Assembly: GCA_002287035.1 (NCBI GenBank)
Contig: NSKG01000001.1
Coordinates: forward strand, 1-64,000
Reading direction: 5' to 3'
DNA length: 64,000 nt
Source of the DNA: Pseudomonas sp. WN033
GTDB taxonomy: Bacteria; Pseudomonadota; Gammaproteobacteria; Pseudomonadales; Pseudomonadaceae
Part shown: positions 8,441-17,106 of the stretch, one piece after another
How the letters are laid out: each line of letters begins with the position of its first letter
Numbering within the stretch: the first letter of the stretch is position 1
The notes under the pieces: generated by a model
The model's input: the letters and a program-made list of their open reading frames with translations, nothing else
Told to the model about the DNA's origin: nothing
Databases searched by the model: none
Position numbers and translations under genes: made by a program

Positions 8441-9658
8441 TCAGCCGTTAAGTGAGACCGGCTCCAGACCAAACACCATGGGCGGTAGCTGCTGTCCCAG
8501 CAGATAGGCTCCGAGCATGCCCGCGGTATCGTCGGCGTTCTGGGTGATATGGTTGGAAGCAGCGATCACGTCGCGCAGGATGCGCTGCAGCGGGTTGCTG
8601 AGATAAATGCCGCGGGCCGAGGTGGCCTTGAACAGCAGCATTACAGCTTCTTCGCAATCGCGCCCAACGCGGGCAATATCCAGCATGTGATGAACGCGGT
8701 CATAGTTCGGCACCAGCTCCCGGCGCTCGACGATTTCGGTGGTCTCGGCCATCATCTGCAGCAGGCGGGCACGTGCCGAGCGTACCCGTACCACGGCGTT
8801 GCCAAGACGGTCTTTGACGTAGGGGCTCAGCGCCGCGCTGCCACCATCGGTTGTATTGGTGCGCACGCTCATCTGGCGGATGTATTCGTCGATCCCGCCC
8901 TGGGCCATACCGACGATCAGGGCCGATACAGCGCCGAAGAAGATCTGGTTAAACGGGTACAGATAAGCAGTGCCACGCTCGTCGTAGTTGTACTGGATCA
9001 GGCTGTGGGCGCGGTGATAGGGAACAAAGCTTTCCTTGACTACCAGGCTCTTGCTACCGGTACCGGCCAGACCGAAGGTGTGCCAGTCGTCCTCGATTTC
9101 GTAATCGGTCGCAGGCACCAGCATCGACAGACGGTCGATGATATTGCCCTGGGCGTCGCGGCGCAGGCCGCCCAGAAATGCCCACTGGCCATGGTCACAA
9201 CCACTGGACGTTTTCCAGGTACCACTGATCAGGTAACCGCCTTCAACCTCTTCAACCTTGCCGAAGGGTGGGTACGAAGAAGCGATGATGGTCTTGTCAT
9301 CCTCACCCCAAACATCTTCACATGCCTGATCCGGCATACTGCCGAATTCCCACTGGTGCACACCGAGGATCATCATGTTCCAGGCACTGCTACAGCAGCC
9401 ACGGCCCAGCTCCATCAACACCTTGTAGAACACCGCTGGGTTCATTTCCCACCCACCGAACCGGGCAGGCTGGAGAATCTTGAAGAATCCGGCATCGACG
9501 AAAGCGCGGATGGTTTCTGTCGAAACCATGCGGTTCTTCTCGACCGAGTCGGCCTTTTCCAGCAGCATCGGGATCAGATCCCGTGCGCGCTGCAGCAGTT
9601 CGGCTTCGGAAGGAACGCTACCGGCCTCAAGGGCATTTTTTTTCAGAGCATTAGTCAT
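8441..9658 (-). CDS. Flavin-dependent phenol-type monooxygenase, HsaA-like (acyl-CoA dehydrogenase fold)
   Basis: Predicted 405 aa, similar to HsaA and other group D two-component monooxygenases with the acyl-CoA dehydrogenase fold. Visible features are the N-terminal helical domain with FFKILQPARFGG, the central beta domain SGTWKTSSGCDHGQWAFLGG (flavin/substrate pocket), and the C-terminal helical bundle with the late ASNHITQNADDTAGMLGAYL segment. HsaA hydroxylates a phenolic ring ortho to the OH using reduced flavin from a separate reductase, which is encoded just upstream at 9710-10243. ATG 9658 was chosen because it fits the family N-terminus; an in-frame ATG farther upstream adds a basic stretch. 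The actual phenol is unknown. Confidence 0.85.
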   Translation of the reverse strand: MTNALKKNALEAGSVPSEAELLQRARDLIPMLLEKADSVEKNRMVSTETIRAFVDAGFFKILQPARFGGWEMNPAVFYKVLMELGRGCCSSAWNMMILGVHQWEFGSMPDQACEDVWGEDDKTIIASSYPPFGKVEEVEGGYLISGTWKTSSGCDHGQWAFLGGLRRDAQGNIIDRLSMLVPATDYEIEDDWHTFGLAGTGSKSLVVKESFVPYHRAHSLIQYNYDERGTAYLYPFNQIFFGAVSALIVGMAQGGIDEYIRQMSVRTNTTDGGSAALSPYVKDRLGNAVVRVRSARARLLQMMAETTEIVERRELVPNYDRVHHMLDIARVGRDCEEAVMLLFKATSARGIYLSNPLQRILRDVIAASNHITQNADDTAGMLGAYLLGQQLPPMVFGLEPVSLNG

Positions 9659-9709
9659 GTTGGATCTCGCTTTTGTTGTTGTCTGGACCATGGCGCGCAA
9701 GACTGCAGC

Positions 9710-10243
9710 TCAGACCAGCGCCGCAAACTGTCCGTTGAAGTAGATAAGTGGGTCTTCCTGACTCATCTGTCCGGTCACCTCGATGACCTCGCAGAGAAAC
9801 ATGTCGTGGGTACTGGCCGGGATCGCCTCAACTACCCGACATTCGAAACTGACCAGAGCATCACCCAACACCGGCACACGACTGATACCCGAAGCCCAGG
9901 CGCCTTCGGCGAATCGCTCTTCACCACTGACACCCTCCACCATCCCCGCAAAGCGTCGAGCAACCTGTTCCTGGCTGCTGCCCAGAACATTCACGCTGAG
10001 ATGGCGCTGCTCGCTGATCACACCATGGGCATACACATTGCGGTTCACGCAGACCAGCAGCCGTGGTGGATCAGCAGTGATGGAACAGACTGCGGTGGCA
10101 GTCAGGCCGGCGCGCTGTTGTTCATCACCACTGGCAATCACTACACAGTGGCCTGCCAGATTGCGCATTGCTGCACAGAAGCGAGCCGTGTCCACCGGCG
10201 GATGGGTACGCAGACTTTGCATGGTTGCTAGCTGGGCATTCAT
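9710..10243 (-). CDS. Flavin reductase (HpaC/HsaB-like)
   Basis: 177 aa, one flavin reductase domain of the HpaC/HsaB type: an N-terminal FCAAMRNLAGHCVVIASG strand, the flavin-binding GLTATAVCSITADPPRLLVCVN region, and a C-terminal DPLIYFNGQFAAL stretch. It supplies FMNH2 or FADH2 to the monooxygenase encoded next in the operon, using NADH. Its ATG overlaps the stop of the hydrolase gene by four bases. Cytoplasmic. Length and motif order match the family well, and pairing with the oxygenase makes the role confident. Confidence 0.9.
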   Translation of the reverse strand: MNAQLATMQSLRTHPPVDTARFCAAMRNLAGHCVVIASGDEQQRAGLTATAVCSITADPPRLLVCVNRNVYAHGVISEQRHLSVNVLGSSQEQVARRFAGMVEGVSGEERFAEGAWASGISRVPVLGDALVSFECRVVEAIPASTHDMFLCEVIEVTGQMSQEDPLIYFNGQFAALV

Positions 10244-11127
10244 GCGGCTACCCGCCCGGTCGAGAGAAACTCGACCATCACCTGATTGAACTCCTTGGGA
10301 GATTCATATTGCGGCCAGTGCCCAGCCAGTTTTTTCATCACATACAACTGGCCACGCGGCAGGCTTGGCAAAGCAGCTTCGGCAGCCGCCACGTCATGAA
10401 TCGGGTTGTGGCTGGTCCACAGCAACAGTGATTCGCACTGCACCTTTTCCAGCTCAATCATGTCCGGCTTGGCACCGTCCTGGTTGACCTTGCGCAGCCG
10501 TGCATAAACCAGAGGGGCGCTGGCCTGGAAATCCTCCCGCGAATAAATCGCCAGGCGTGAACCAACCAGCTCCTCGTTGAGCAAGTTCCAGTTGCCTTCG
10601 TACAAAAGCCACTGCATACGCGCCAGCACACTTTCGTAACTCGGCTGCTGACCGGCGCTTTTGGCCGATAGCTCACCCAGCGCGCGGAGATCCGCATAGC
10701 CCTTCTCGCTGACGATCGGGATGCCACCAGTAGTGTTGAATACCGCTCGCAGAATCCGCTCGGGATAGCGCACGGCAAAACCACCAGTTACCACGCCTCC
10801 CAAAGACTCGCCGGAGATATGTGCACGCTCGATGTCCAGCACATCCATCAGTTCACGCAGTTGCTCGACGTAATCACTGATCGAATACTCAATATCGAGC
10901 TTCTTGGCCGACAGCCCATGCCCGACATAGTCAAAGGCAATCACATGAAAGTGCTCACCCAACGCCACTACATTCTTTGCATAGGCCTCCAGATGACCAC
11001 CGATGCCATGCATCAGAATCAGCGTTTCGGCCTTGTCATGCCCTGCTTCGGCAATGCGCGTACGCCCGTAGGTCGGCAGGTCGACATAGCGAACTTCAGC
11101 GCCGAGAAAATCCAGCCAGATACTCAT
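10240..11127 (-). CDS. Meta-cleavage product C-C bond hydrolase (alpha/beta hydrolase, HsaD/BphD-like)
   Basis: 295 aa alpha/beta hydrolase. The nucleophile elbow is GESLGG with Ser108; likely acid Asp245 (HNPIHDV) and His270 (LAGHWPQ) complete the triad, and the oxyanion region is LMHGIGGH near residue 40. Such MCP hydrolases split the 2-hydroxy-6-oxodienoate produced by the extradiol dioxygenase into 2-hydroxypenta-2,4-dienoate and a carboxylic acid. Its place between dioxygenase and reductase genes, and the hydratase farther along the operon, supports that step. The acid released would carry the original ring substituent and cannot be identified here. Confidence 0.88.
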   Translation of the reverse strand: MSIWLDFLGAEVRYVDLPTYGRTRIAEAGHDKAETLILMHGIGGHLEAYAKNVVALGEHFHVIAFDYVGHGLSAKKLDIEYSISDYVEQLRELMDVLDIERAHISGESLGGVVTGGFAVRYPERILRAVFNTTGGIPIVSEKGYADLRALGELSAKSAGQQPSYESVLARMQWLLYEGNWNLLNEELVGSRLAIYSREDFQASAPLVYARLRKVNQDGAKPDMIELEKVQCESLLLWTSHNPIHDVAAAEAALPSLPRGQLYVMKKLAGHWPQYESPKEFNQVMVEFLSTGRVAA

Positions 11128-11151
11128 ACAGGTGCTCTCCTCGCTACAGGC

Positions 11152-12093
11152 TCAGGCCTGCGAAACCGGGTTGCGCTTATGGCCCCAGTCGCTCATTTGG
11201 TGATAGGTCTTGACCTCCCAGTTGCCTTCGTCGATGACGATTCCGCCCCAGCCGAACTCGAAGTTGAAACCTGAAGGGGTCTGGGCATAGAAGGAAAACA
11301 TCTTGTCGTTCGGGTGATGGCCCAACTCCAGAACGATTGGTACACCGGCAGCCACCGCGCGGTCATAGGCCAGACCGACATCATCGATGTCCTCAACCTG
11401 CACCATGAAGTGATTGAGTACCTTGGGGGACGGTGCCTGAGCAGTAGCAATCGAGTGGTGGCGACCGGTCTTGGTGTGGAAGAAAGTCGCCTCGACAGTC
11501 AGGCCCGGCTGGACCTCCTGGCGGATGTAATCGCTGACCCGAAACTTGAGCACATTCTTGTAGAACTCAACGGTTTCAGCCCCGTTATCACGATTGGCGA
11601 ACGGCAGAATGTGCCCAACACCAAGCTCACCGGTAATAAATCGGCTTTTCAGCACGCTGGAGCGGAATTGATCTTTGAGCAAGGCGACGCCATGGCCGAA
11701 GAAGAACTCATGGTCAAAACCATTTGGGTCCTGGCATCTGTAGCCTTTCTCGATATGACGCCGCGCACATTGTTCAGCACTCAGCGCCTGCAACTCGATA
11801 CCCTTGTCACCCAGCTCGGCAACATAGCTCTCAAGCTCCTGCTCACTGGTGAACTCCCAGCCAGCGGCGATGATGTCATCGGCATCGCTTTGCTCGAGAA
11901 AGAAGCGCTGACAGTATTCGTCCATGCGCAGGGTCATGCTGGAGGCATCACGCCGTCCTACCTGCATGCCAAGAATGTCGGTGGCAAAGGTCTGCCACTT
12001 GTCGAGGTTGCTGACGCCGAAACCGACGTAGCCCAGAGAAGAAATCTCAGCCACTGCACTATCTCCGTTATTCTTGTTTTCAAGTCCGGTCAT
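11152..12093 (-). CDS. Extradiol ring-cleavage dioxygenase (VOC superfamily, type I)
   Basis: 313 aa with two vicinal-oxygen-chelate domains, the size of BphC/HsaC enzymes. The C-terminal domain carries the iron ligands His161 (GVGHILPF), His228 (LNHFMVQVED) and Glu279 (FNFEFGWGG), with His212/His213 as the expected second-sphere histidine. It cleaves a substituted catechol next to its hydroxyls. It is the first gene after the sigma-54 promoter. The N-terminus includes about 15 polar residues before the conserved EISSLGYVGFGVSNLDKW start, so a slightly later start is possible. The substrate may be a bulky 3-alkylcatechol, judging by the HsaABD-like partners, but that is inference. Confidence 0.9.
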   Translation of the reverse strand: MTGLENKNNGDSAVAEISSLGYVGFGVSNLDKWQTFATDILGMQVGRRDASSMTLRMDEYCQRFFLEQSDADDIIAAGWEFTSEQELESYVAELGDKGIELQALSAEQCARRHIEKGYRCQDPNGFDHEFFFGHGVALLKDQFRSSVLKSRFITGELGVGHILPFANRDNGAETVEFYKNVLKFRVSDYIRQEVQPGLTVEATFFHTKTGRHHSIATAQAPSPKVLNHFMVQVEDIDDVGLAYDRAVAAGVPIVLELGHHPNDKMFSFYAQTPSGFNFEFGWGGIVIDEGNWEVKTYHQMSDWGHKRNPVSQA

Positions 12094-12141
12094 CCGGCCT
12101 CGGTGTAAACAGAACGCTTGCTGCGTTGTAAGGGAGTTAGA

Positions 12142-12156
12142 GCAACAGCTGTGCCA
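12142..12156 (-). promoter_or_regulatory. Sigma-54 (-24/-12) promoter of the meta-cleavage operon
   Basis: Read on the minus strand the sequence is TGGCAC-AGCTG-TTGC, a full match to the sigma-54 consensus with correct GG/GC spacing. It lies 49 bases upstream of the dioxygenase ATG, and the adjacent divergent gene encodes a sigma-54-dependent activator, which together make it convincing. Confidence 0.85.
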
Positions 12157-12315
12157 GCTTCATAAAACTCACTACATAGAAACAAAAAACTCTTTATATA
12201 CAAATAGATAAAAAGAATCCCAGAGCCTCACAGAAGAAACACTTGAGACAGTAATAAAAAATGGATCTTAATACTTTTCTGAACTTTCATAATTTTCTAC
12301 AACAAATTTCGCCAC

Positions 12316-12338
12316 ACTTTTCGTGATAACCGAAAAGT
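12316..12338. promoter_or_regulatory. Candidate upstream activating site for the XylR/DmpR-type regulator
   Basis: ACTTTTCG-N7-CGAAAAGT, a perfect 8-bp inverted repeat, is centred about 185 bp upstream of the -12 element. That is the usual distance for an enhancer of a sigma-54 activator. A half copy, ACTTTTC, occurs at 12273-12279. The surrounding 12160-12300 stretch is strikingly AT-rich, as expected for IHF-assisted DNA bending. Confidence 0.6.
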
Positions 12339-12463
12339 CTATTCAGCTATCATTGGTCGGGATGGCTCAAACAGACAGCCCTCCTCTTCTGTTAAGATGA
12401 CGTCGCCCTCACACCGGCAGTAACACGACCAATCATTACAAATACAAAACTCATGGTAAGTAC

Positions 12464-14299
12464 ATGTCCGTATCGAACGACAAAAAGAGCAACAGCTCGC
12501 ACTCACTCAAGGACGTGATCACTGACCTGCGTTTTCCAGACATGCAGGACCTGGCCGAGCATTTGTATTTCAACCCGGAAGAAGGGCTTATCTGGCTGGG
12601 TGAAAAGCGCATGCTGATGCTGCATGCCGAAACGTTCGGCTCGCTGCGCCAGGAGCTGCTGGAAAGCCTTGGGATTGAACAGACCCGCGGCCTGCTCACC
12701 CGTATTGGTTACCTGAGCGGTACCCGGGATGCCGAACTGGCCATTCGTACCCGGCAGCATGGTACCCAGCTCGACATACTTGCCGCTGGCGCGCAGATAC
12801 GGTCATTGTGCGGCCTGATCAAAGTTGAACCGGTACGCATTGAGGTCGATCAGCACCAGGGCTATCTGTATGGCGAATTCACCTGGAAACAGTCAATCGA
12901 AAGCGATCAGCACCTGGCCATGAATGGCCACAGTCACGATCCCGTCTGCTGGATGGAAACCGGCTACAGTTCCGGATTCCTGACCCGGCTGATGGGTAAA
13001 CGCATTCTGGTCCGCGAAGTGGAGTGCGTGGCGCGAGGAGACGAGGTTTGTCGCGCAGTGGCTCGCCCGGTAGAAGCCTGGGAAGATGCCGAAAACGATC
13101 TGCAGTACTTCCAGCCACGTTCTTCAATCAGACAGCGACAACAGACTCCAAGCCGTAGCGAATTTTCCGGAATGCAGCCCGGCAGAGCACCATTCGGCCT
13201 GACCTTCGAGCAGCAGGACGTTGCCGAACTGGATCGACCGGTCGGCAGTTCGGCAGCCTATCACGCGGTGCTGCACAAGATTCTCCGGGTAGCCTCTACC
13301 AATGCCACAGTTCTGTTGCTGGGCGAAAGCGGGGTCGGCAAGACCATGTTCGCCCATGAAGTACATGCCAATAGCCGACGTGCCGGCGCGCCTTTCATCG
13401 AGATCAACTGTGCGGCAATCCCAGACACCCTGATCGAGTCGGAGCTGTTCGGCGTTCAGCGCGGCGCTTACTCCGGCGCCACCGAAGCACGCCCAGGGCG
13501 CTTCGAGATCGCTGACGGCGGTACCATTTTTCTCGATGAAATCGGCACCCTTAGCATGACCGCCCAGGGCAAGCTGCTGCGTGTGCTGCAAAGCGGTGAG
13601 CTGGAGCGTCTGGGTAGCACCAAGACCCTAAAAATCAACGTACGGGTCATCGCCGCGACCAACGAGGATCTGGCCGAAGCTGTAAAGCAGGGGCGTTTTC
13701 GCAGCGATCTGTTCTATCGGCTGAACGTTTTCCCGGTCACCATCGCTCCGCTGCGCGAACGCAAGGATGACCTCCCACTGCTGCTTGAGCGTTTCATCAA
13801 CCGGTTGTGTCAGCAACATGAGCGGCAACTAAGTGGCATCACCCCAAGAGCCCTGCAACGCATTCTTGACTACCCCTGGCCGGGCAATATCCGCGAGTTC
13901 GAGAACGTCATTGAGCGCGCAGTTATTCTCGCCGACGATGGTGAAACCCTGGATCTAAGGCATCTCTCTGGCATCGAGGAAGCCCAGCGCGAAACCCACA
14001 AGGGCACGGTAAGCTGGGATCAGGCTCCCGGGATCGGCATCCGCCTGCCCGAGCCCAAGGCCACAGCGGAGGATGGCAGCGTCCCACCCGTCAGCGGACC
14101 GCCATTGGATCAGACGGCATTACGCCTTCTACAGCAGCAACCGCTCAATCTGAGTGATATCGAGGATGCCTTCGTCCGCGCGGCAATGCATCTGGCTGAG
14201 CAAAACATCACTCGCGCCGCCAGCCTGCTCGGGCTGACCCGCGCCCAAATGGACTACCGGCTTAAAAAGATGGCCAACCACAACGCTCCCGAGTCTTGA
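12464..14299 (+). CDS. Sigma-54-dependent XylR/DmpR-family activator
   Basis: 611 aa. Residues about 20-130 are an XylR_N-type sensor start (FPDMQDLAEHLYFNPEEGLIW-like), followed by a V4R domain at about 140-205 with conserved cysteine in GDEVCRAV. The AAA+ domain has Walker A GESGVGKT near 287, the loop GAYSGA near 332 in place of GAFTGA, and GGTIFLDEIGTL as Walker B. A C-terminal Fis-type helix-turn-helix (ITRAASLLGLTRAQMDYRLKK-like) ends the chain. Relatives bind aromatic effectors directly in the sensor domain. It is divergent from the operon with the sigma-54 promoter and a palindromic enhancer, so it very likely activates it in response to the aromatic substrate. Confidence 0.9.
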   Translation: MSVSNDKKSNSSHSLKDVITDLRFPDMQDLAEHLYFNPEEGLIWLGEKRMLMLHAETFGSLRQELLESLGIEQTRGLLTRIGYLSGTRDAELAIRTRQHGTQLDILAAGAQIRSLCGLIKVEPVRIEVDQHQGYLYGEFTWKQSIESDQHLAMNGHSHDPVCWMETGYSSGFLTRLMGKRILVREVECVARGDEVCRAVARPVEAWEDAENDLQYFQPRSSIRQRQQTPSRSEFSGMQPGRAPFGLTFEQQDVAELDRPVGSSAAYHAVLHKILRVASTNATVLLLGESGVGKTMFAHEVHANSRRAGAPFIEINCAAIPDTLIESELFGVQRGAYSGATEARPGRFEIADGGTIFLDEIGTLSMTAQGKLLRVLQSGELERLGSTKTLKINVRVIAATNEDLAEAVKQGRFRSDLFYRLNVFPVTIAPLRERKDDLPLLLERFINRLCQQHERQLSGITPRALQRILDYPWPGNIREFENVIERAVILADDGETLDLRHLSGIEEAQRETHKGTVSWDQAPGIGIRLPEPKATAEDGSVPPVSGPPLDQTALRLLQQQPLNLSDIEDAFVRAAMHLAEQNITRAASLLGLTRAQMDYRLKKMANHNAPES

Positions 14300-14313
14300 A
14301 CCTCTCCTGTCTC

Positions 14314-15678
14314 TCAGTCGCTGGCGCGTAGATTCATACGTCTTGCAGCGAACAATGACGCCAGAAACAGCAGCGAAATCAGCGCAAACAACACCCGATA
14401 CGGTTGGTCAGGTGTTTGCGCCAGAGGTGCAACCACCCCATGTGTCAGGCTGGCCAGCAGCGCACCGATCAGCGTAATACCCAGCGCACCTCCAGCCTGC
14501 CGAGTCATGGTGGTGACTGCTGTCCCCCGACGCAACAGACTGTCCGGTACCGCCCGGGCCATGCTGGTATAGAGACCGGGGATGATCATGCCCAGGGCAA
14601 ACCGACTGATCACAATCCCGGCAGCAATACTGGCAAGCCCACCCGGCCAGGCCAACAGCAAGCTCGATACAGCAAAGCAGGACAGGCCAATCGAGACCAC
14701 CAGGTGCGAAGAGAAACGATCCACCAGCCGCCCAGCCAGAGGAATACTTACGGCCAGAGCCCCCCCACCGAGCAGCAATAGATTACCGGTAGTCACCGCC
14801 GACTCACCCAAGCCGTTTTGCAGCAGCAATGGAATTAGAAAGATCGAACCGTACATGCCAACACCATAGGCCAGCGTTACCAGCAACCCGTTGAAATATG
14901 CGGGATGACTCAATAGCGCCGGCTCGATCAACGGATCTTCACGCACTTGCATCTGCCGCCAGAAAACTCGAACCAGACAAAGCCAGATCAAGGCCATCAG
15001 CATGGCCAAACCTGAGGAATGCTCCAGCAGCAACGGCCAGAGAAACACCAGGACAACCAGCATGGCGAGAAACCCCAGCCCGGCAAAGTCAAGCCGACTG
15101 GGTGTCGTCACTACTGCACGCTCCTGCGGACGGCGCCAGACAATCAGCCCCAGCGCCACCATGGCAGGCGGCACGCCCAGCCAGAAAGTATGACGCCAGT
15201 TGGCATGCTCAACGACAAAACCGGCCAGAGTTGGACCCAGTGCAGGTGCCATTACCACTCCCAGACTGAACATCGACAGGGTACGCCCCTGACGGGCCGG
15301 GTTGGCCGATTCCAGCACCAGAAACAGCGACAAGGGCTGCATGATACCGGCACACAGTCCCTGTACGGCGCGCGCCATCAGCATCGCGGCAAAGCTGTCG
15401 GACAGCCCAGCCAATAACGAAACCAGCAGATACAACAGCAACAGTCTGGCGAACACCCGCCAGGCTCCAAAGCGGTCAGCCAGCCAGGATGCCAGCGGCG
15501 CGCAGACGACTGTCAGACCGAGAAAAACCGATGAAAAGGATTGCGCCAGGCGGTGACTGATTGCGAACTCGGCCATCATCGGCGCAATCGCCACATTGAT
15601 GGTTGTCGCCGACATCACTACGGCGAAACTACCGATCACCAGGGCGGCAATGCTGGTTGCTGAGGCGTGCGTACTCAC
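14314..15678 (-). CDS. MFS transporter (DHA2/EmrB-like)
   Basis: 454 aa, about 12-14 hydrophobic helices. The LADRFGAWRVFARLLLL segment is motif A and the MARAVQGLCAGIMQPLS segment the antiporter motif typical of DHA family drug/H+ antiporters. The GTG at 15678 follows CAGGAGAGCCAG, a strong ribosome binding site, and yields the expected short N-terminus. It lies tail to tail with the activator gene, 14 bases apart, and next to the isochorismatase gene in the same direction but behind that gene's terminator. It could export a toxic aromatic or pathway product; the substrate is not predictable. Confidence 0.82.
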   Translation of the reverse strand: MSTHASATSIAALVIGSFAVVMSATTINVAIAPMMAEFAISHRLAQSFSSVFLGLTVVCAPLASWLADRFGAWRVFARLLLLYLLVSLLAGLSDSFAAMLMARAVQGLCAGIMQPLSLFLVLESANPARQGRTLSMFSLGVVMAPALGPTLAGFVVEHANWRHTFWLGVPPAMVALGLIVWRRPQERAVVTTPSRLDFAGLGFLAMLVVLVFLWPLLLEHSSGLAMLMALIWLCLVRVFWRQMQVREDPLIEPALLSHPAYFNGLLVTLAYGVGMYGSIFLIPLLLQNGLGESAVTTGNLLLLGGGALAVSIPLAGRLVDRFSSHLVVSIGLSCFAVSSLLLAWPGGLASIAAGIVISRFALGMIIPGLYTSMARAVPDSLLRRGTAVTTMTRQAGGALGITLIGALLASLTHGVVAPLAQTPDQPYRVLFALISLLFLASLFAARRMNLRASD

Positions 15679-15694
15679 CTGGCTCTCCTGAAAG

Positions 15695-15726
15695 AAAAAA
15701 ACCCGGCCTCATGAGCGAAGACCGGG
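15695..15726 (-). terminator. Rho-independent terminator after the isochorismatase-fold gene
   Basis: On the minus strand CCCGG and CCGGG arms (15722-15726 and 15702-15706) enclose a 15-base loop and are followed by seven Ts (15695-15701). It ends the operon running from the flavoprotein gene at 18551 and separates it from the MFS gene. Confidence 0.7.
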
Positions 15727-15760
15727 CAGTAAATCATTCTGGACCCAAGGGCTCAGCGAT

Positions 15761-16336
15761 CTACTCAAAGGCCGTTTCAGATGTGGCCACGGAGCAAAAG
15801 CGGGCGATGCTGGCAAGCGAATTGGCATGTTCCTGCTCATTCGGACCAGCGCAGCAGTCTTCCAGCACCACAACATCGTAATCACGGTCATGGGCATCGC
15901 GCACAGTAGCCTGGACCACCGCCTGGGTACTGACGCCGCTGCAATAGATACGCTCAATTCCTTCACGCTTGAGCAGCAGCTCAAGTTTGGTTTGGTAGAA
16001 CGGCGACACCCGGTGTTTGACGATATCCCAATCGCCAGCCTGTGGTGCCAGCGCTTCATGCACCTGACCACCCCAGGCGTTCATTTTGAGAATGCCGTTT
16101 TTGGCAATAGGGCCAAACACCTGCGAGCTGGGATTAGCCTCGCGGTGATCGTCAGAGAACGCCACGCGTACATAGGCAACAGGAACACCCTTGGCCCGCG
16201 CACGGGAAATGGCGTTGGCGGTGCGCTGGATCACCTCGCGAGCCTGAATATCGGCCTGCATCGGAGCCTTGCCGCTGGCACCATCGGCGTGCACCAGGTC
16301 GTTCTGCATATCCAAAACCAGATAAATACTCTTCAT
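15761..16336 (-). CDS. Isochorismatase-fold hydrolase lacking the nucleophilic cysteine
   Basis: Predicted 191 aa from the ATG at 16336, which follows AAGGACG and starts the conserved first strand (IYLVLDMQNDL). The catalytic Asp9 and Lys107 (VKHRVSPF) are in place. At the position where amidases such as PncA have Cys (GLATDYCVK), this protein reads GVSTQAVVQ, with Val140. True isochorismatases (EntB, PhzD) also lack that Cys and cleave a vinyl ether, so amidase or nicotinamidase activity is unlikely. It follows an SDR gene and a flavoprotein gene in one operon. Substrate unknown. Confidence 0.8.
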   Translation of the reverse strand: MKSIYLVLDMQNDLVHADGASGKAPMQADIQAREVIQRTANAISRARAKGVPVAYVRVAFSDDHREANPSSQVFGPIAKNGILKMNAWGGQVHEALAPQAGDWDIVKHRVSPFYQTKLELLLKREGIERIYCSGVSTQAVVQATVRDAHDRDYDVVVLEDCCAGPNEQEHANSLASIARFCSVATSETAFE

Positions 16337-16362
16337 TGAAGTCGTCCTTATGGTTGGTGAAC

Positions 16363-17106
16363 TCAGTCGCACCAAAGTGCGCCATTGACATCGAGAATCT
16401 CGCCATTGATGAAGCCGGAACGTTCATCGAGCAGAAAGTGGATTGCATGGGCAACTTCCTCCGGGGTACCCATGCGCCCCGCTGGGACCAGTGCCCGCAG
16501 GCTTTCGGGAAAGCTGTCGGTCATCTGCGTGGCAATCGGACCAGGAGCTACCGCATTGACCCGAACCCCCTGCGGTGCCAACTCCTTGGCCAGGAACCCG
16601 GTTAGGGTATGAATGGCTGACTTGGACATGCCATAGGCCACGTTACCAGCCCGATCCAGCTCATTCGGATCCAGCCAGGGCCGGGCATTGCCGGCATTCT
16701 TGCCAACCACCGAGCCGATATTGACGATGGCTCCGCGCCCACGGGAGGCCATACGCTGCCCCACCTGCTGACAAACAATCAGAGTCCCCAAAACATTGAT
16801 GCGCCAGACCCGCTCGACCTCGGCCACCGGCAGGTCTATAGCCCGCCCCCGAGACACCACACCAGCGACATTGACCAGAGCGGTGATCTGCCCGTAGCGC
16901 TGTTCGCCCTCACTGACCAGCCGGCTGACTGCCTGCTCGTCGGTAACATCCAAGCCACGAAATGACACTGCTGCGGGCAAAGACGAACCAGGCTGCATGT
17001 CGGTGGCCAGAACCTTGTAACCTTCAGCCAGCAAACGTTCACAAGTGGCCTTGCCGATGGCGCCACAGGCGCCGGTCACCAGCGCCAGCCCTTTGTCAGT
17101 GCTCAT
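16363..17106 (-). CDS. Short-chain dehydrogenase/reductase
   Basis: 247 aa classical SDR. TGACGAIG at about 11-18 is the nucleotide-binding glycine motif; Asp36 after the second strand suggests NAD(H). NVAG lies near 79-82, catalytic Ser132 (NIGSVVG), and Tyr158-xxx-Lys162 (YGMSK). The PGPIATQM region is normal for the family. It would oxidise an alcohol or reduce a ketone, a common step beside ring desaturation. Its ATG overlaps the stop of the upstream flavoprotein gene (ATGA), indicating coupled translation. Confidence 0.9.
   Translation of the reverse strand: MSTDKGLALVTGACGAIGKATCERLLAEGYKVLATDMQPGSSLPAAVSFRGLDVTDEQAVSRLVSEGEQRYGQITALVNVAGVVSRGRAIDLPVAEVERVWRINVLGTLIVCQQVGQRMASRGRGAIVNIGSVVGKNAGNARPWLDPNELDRAGNVAYGMSKSAIHTLTGFLAKELAPQGVRVNAVAPGPIATQMTDSFPESLRALVPAGRMGTPEEVAHAIHFLLDERSGFINGEILDVNGALWCD

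Noticed and set aside
8549-10231. 560-aa open frame on the plus strand
   Set aside because: It is antisense to the flavin monooxygenase and reductase genes, has no recognisable domain, and arises from high GC codon use.
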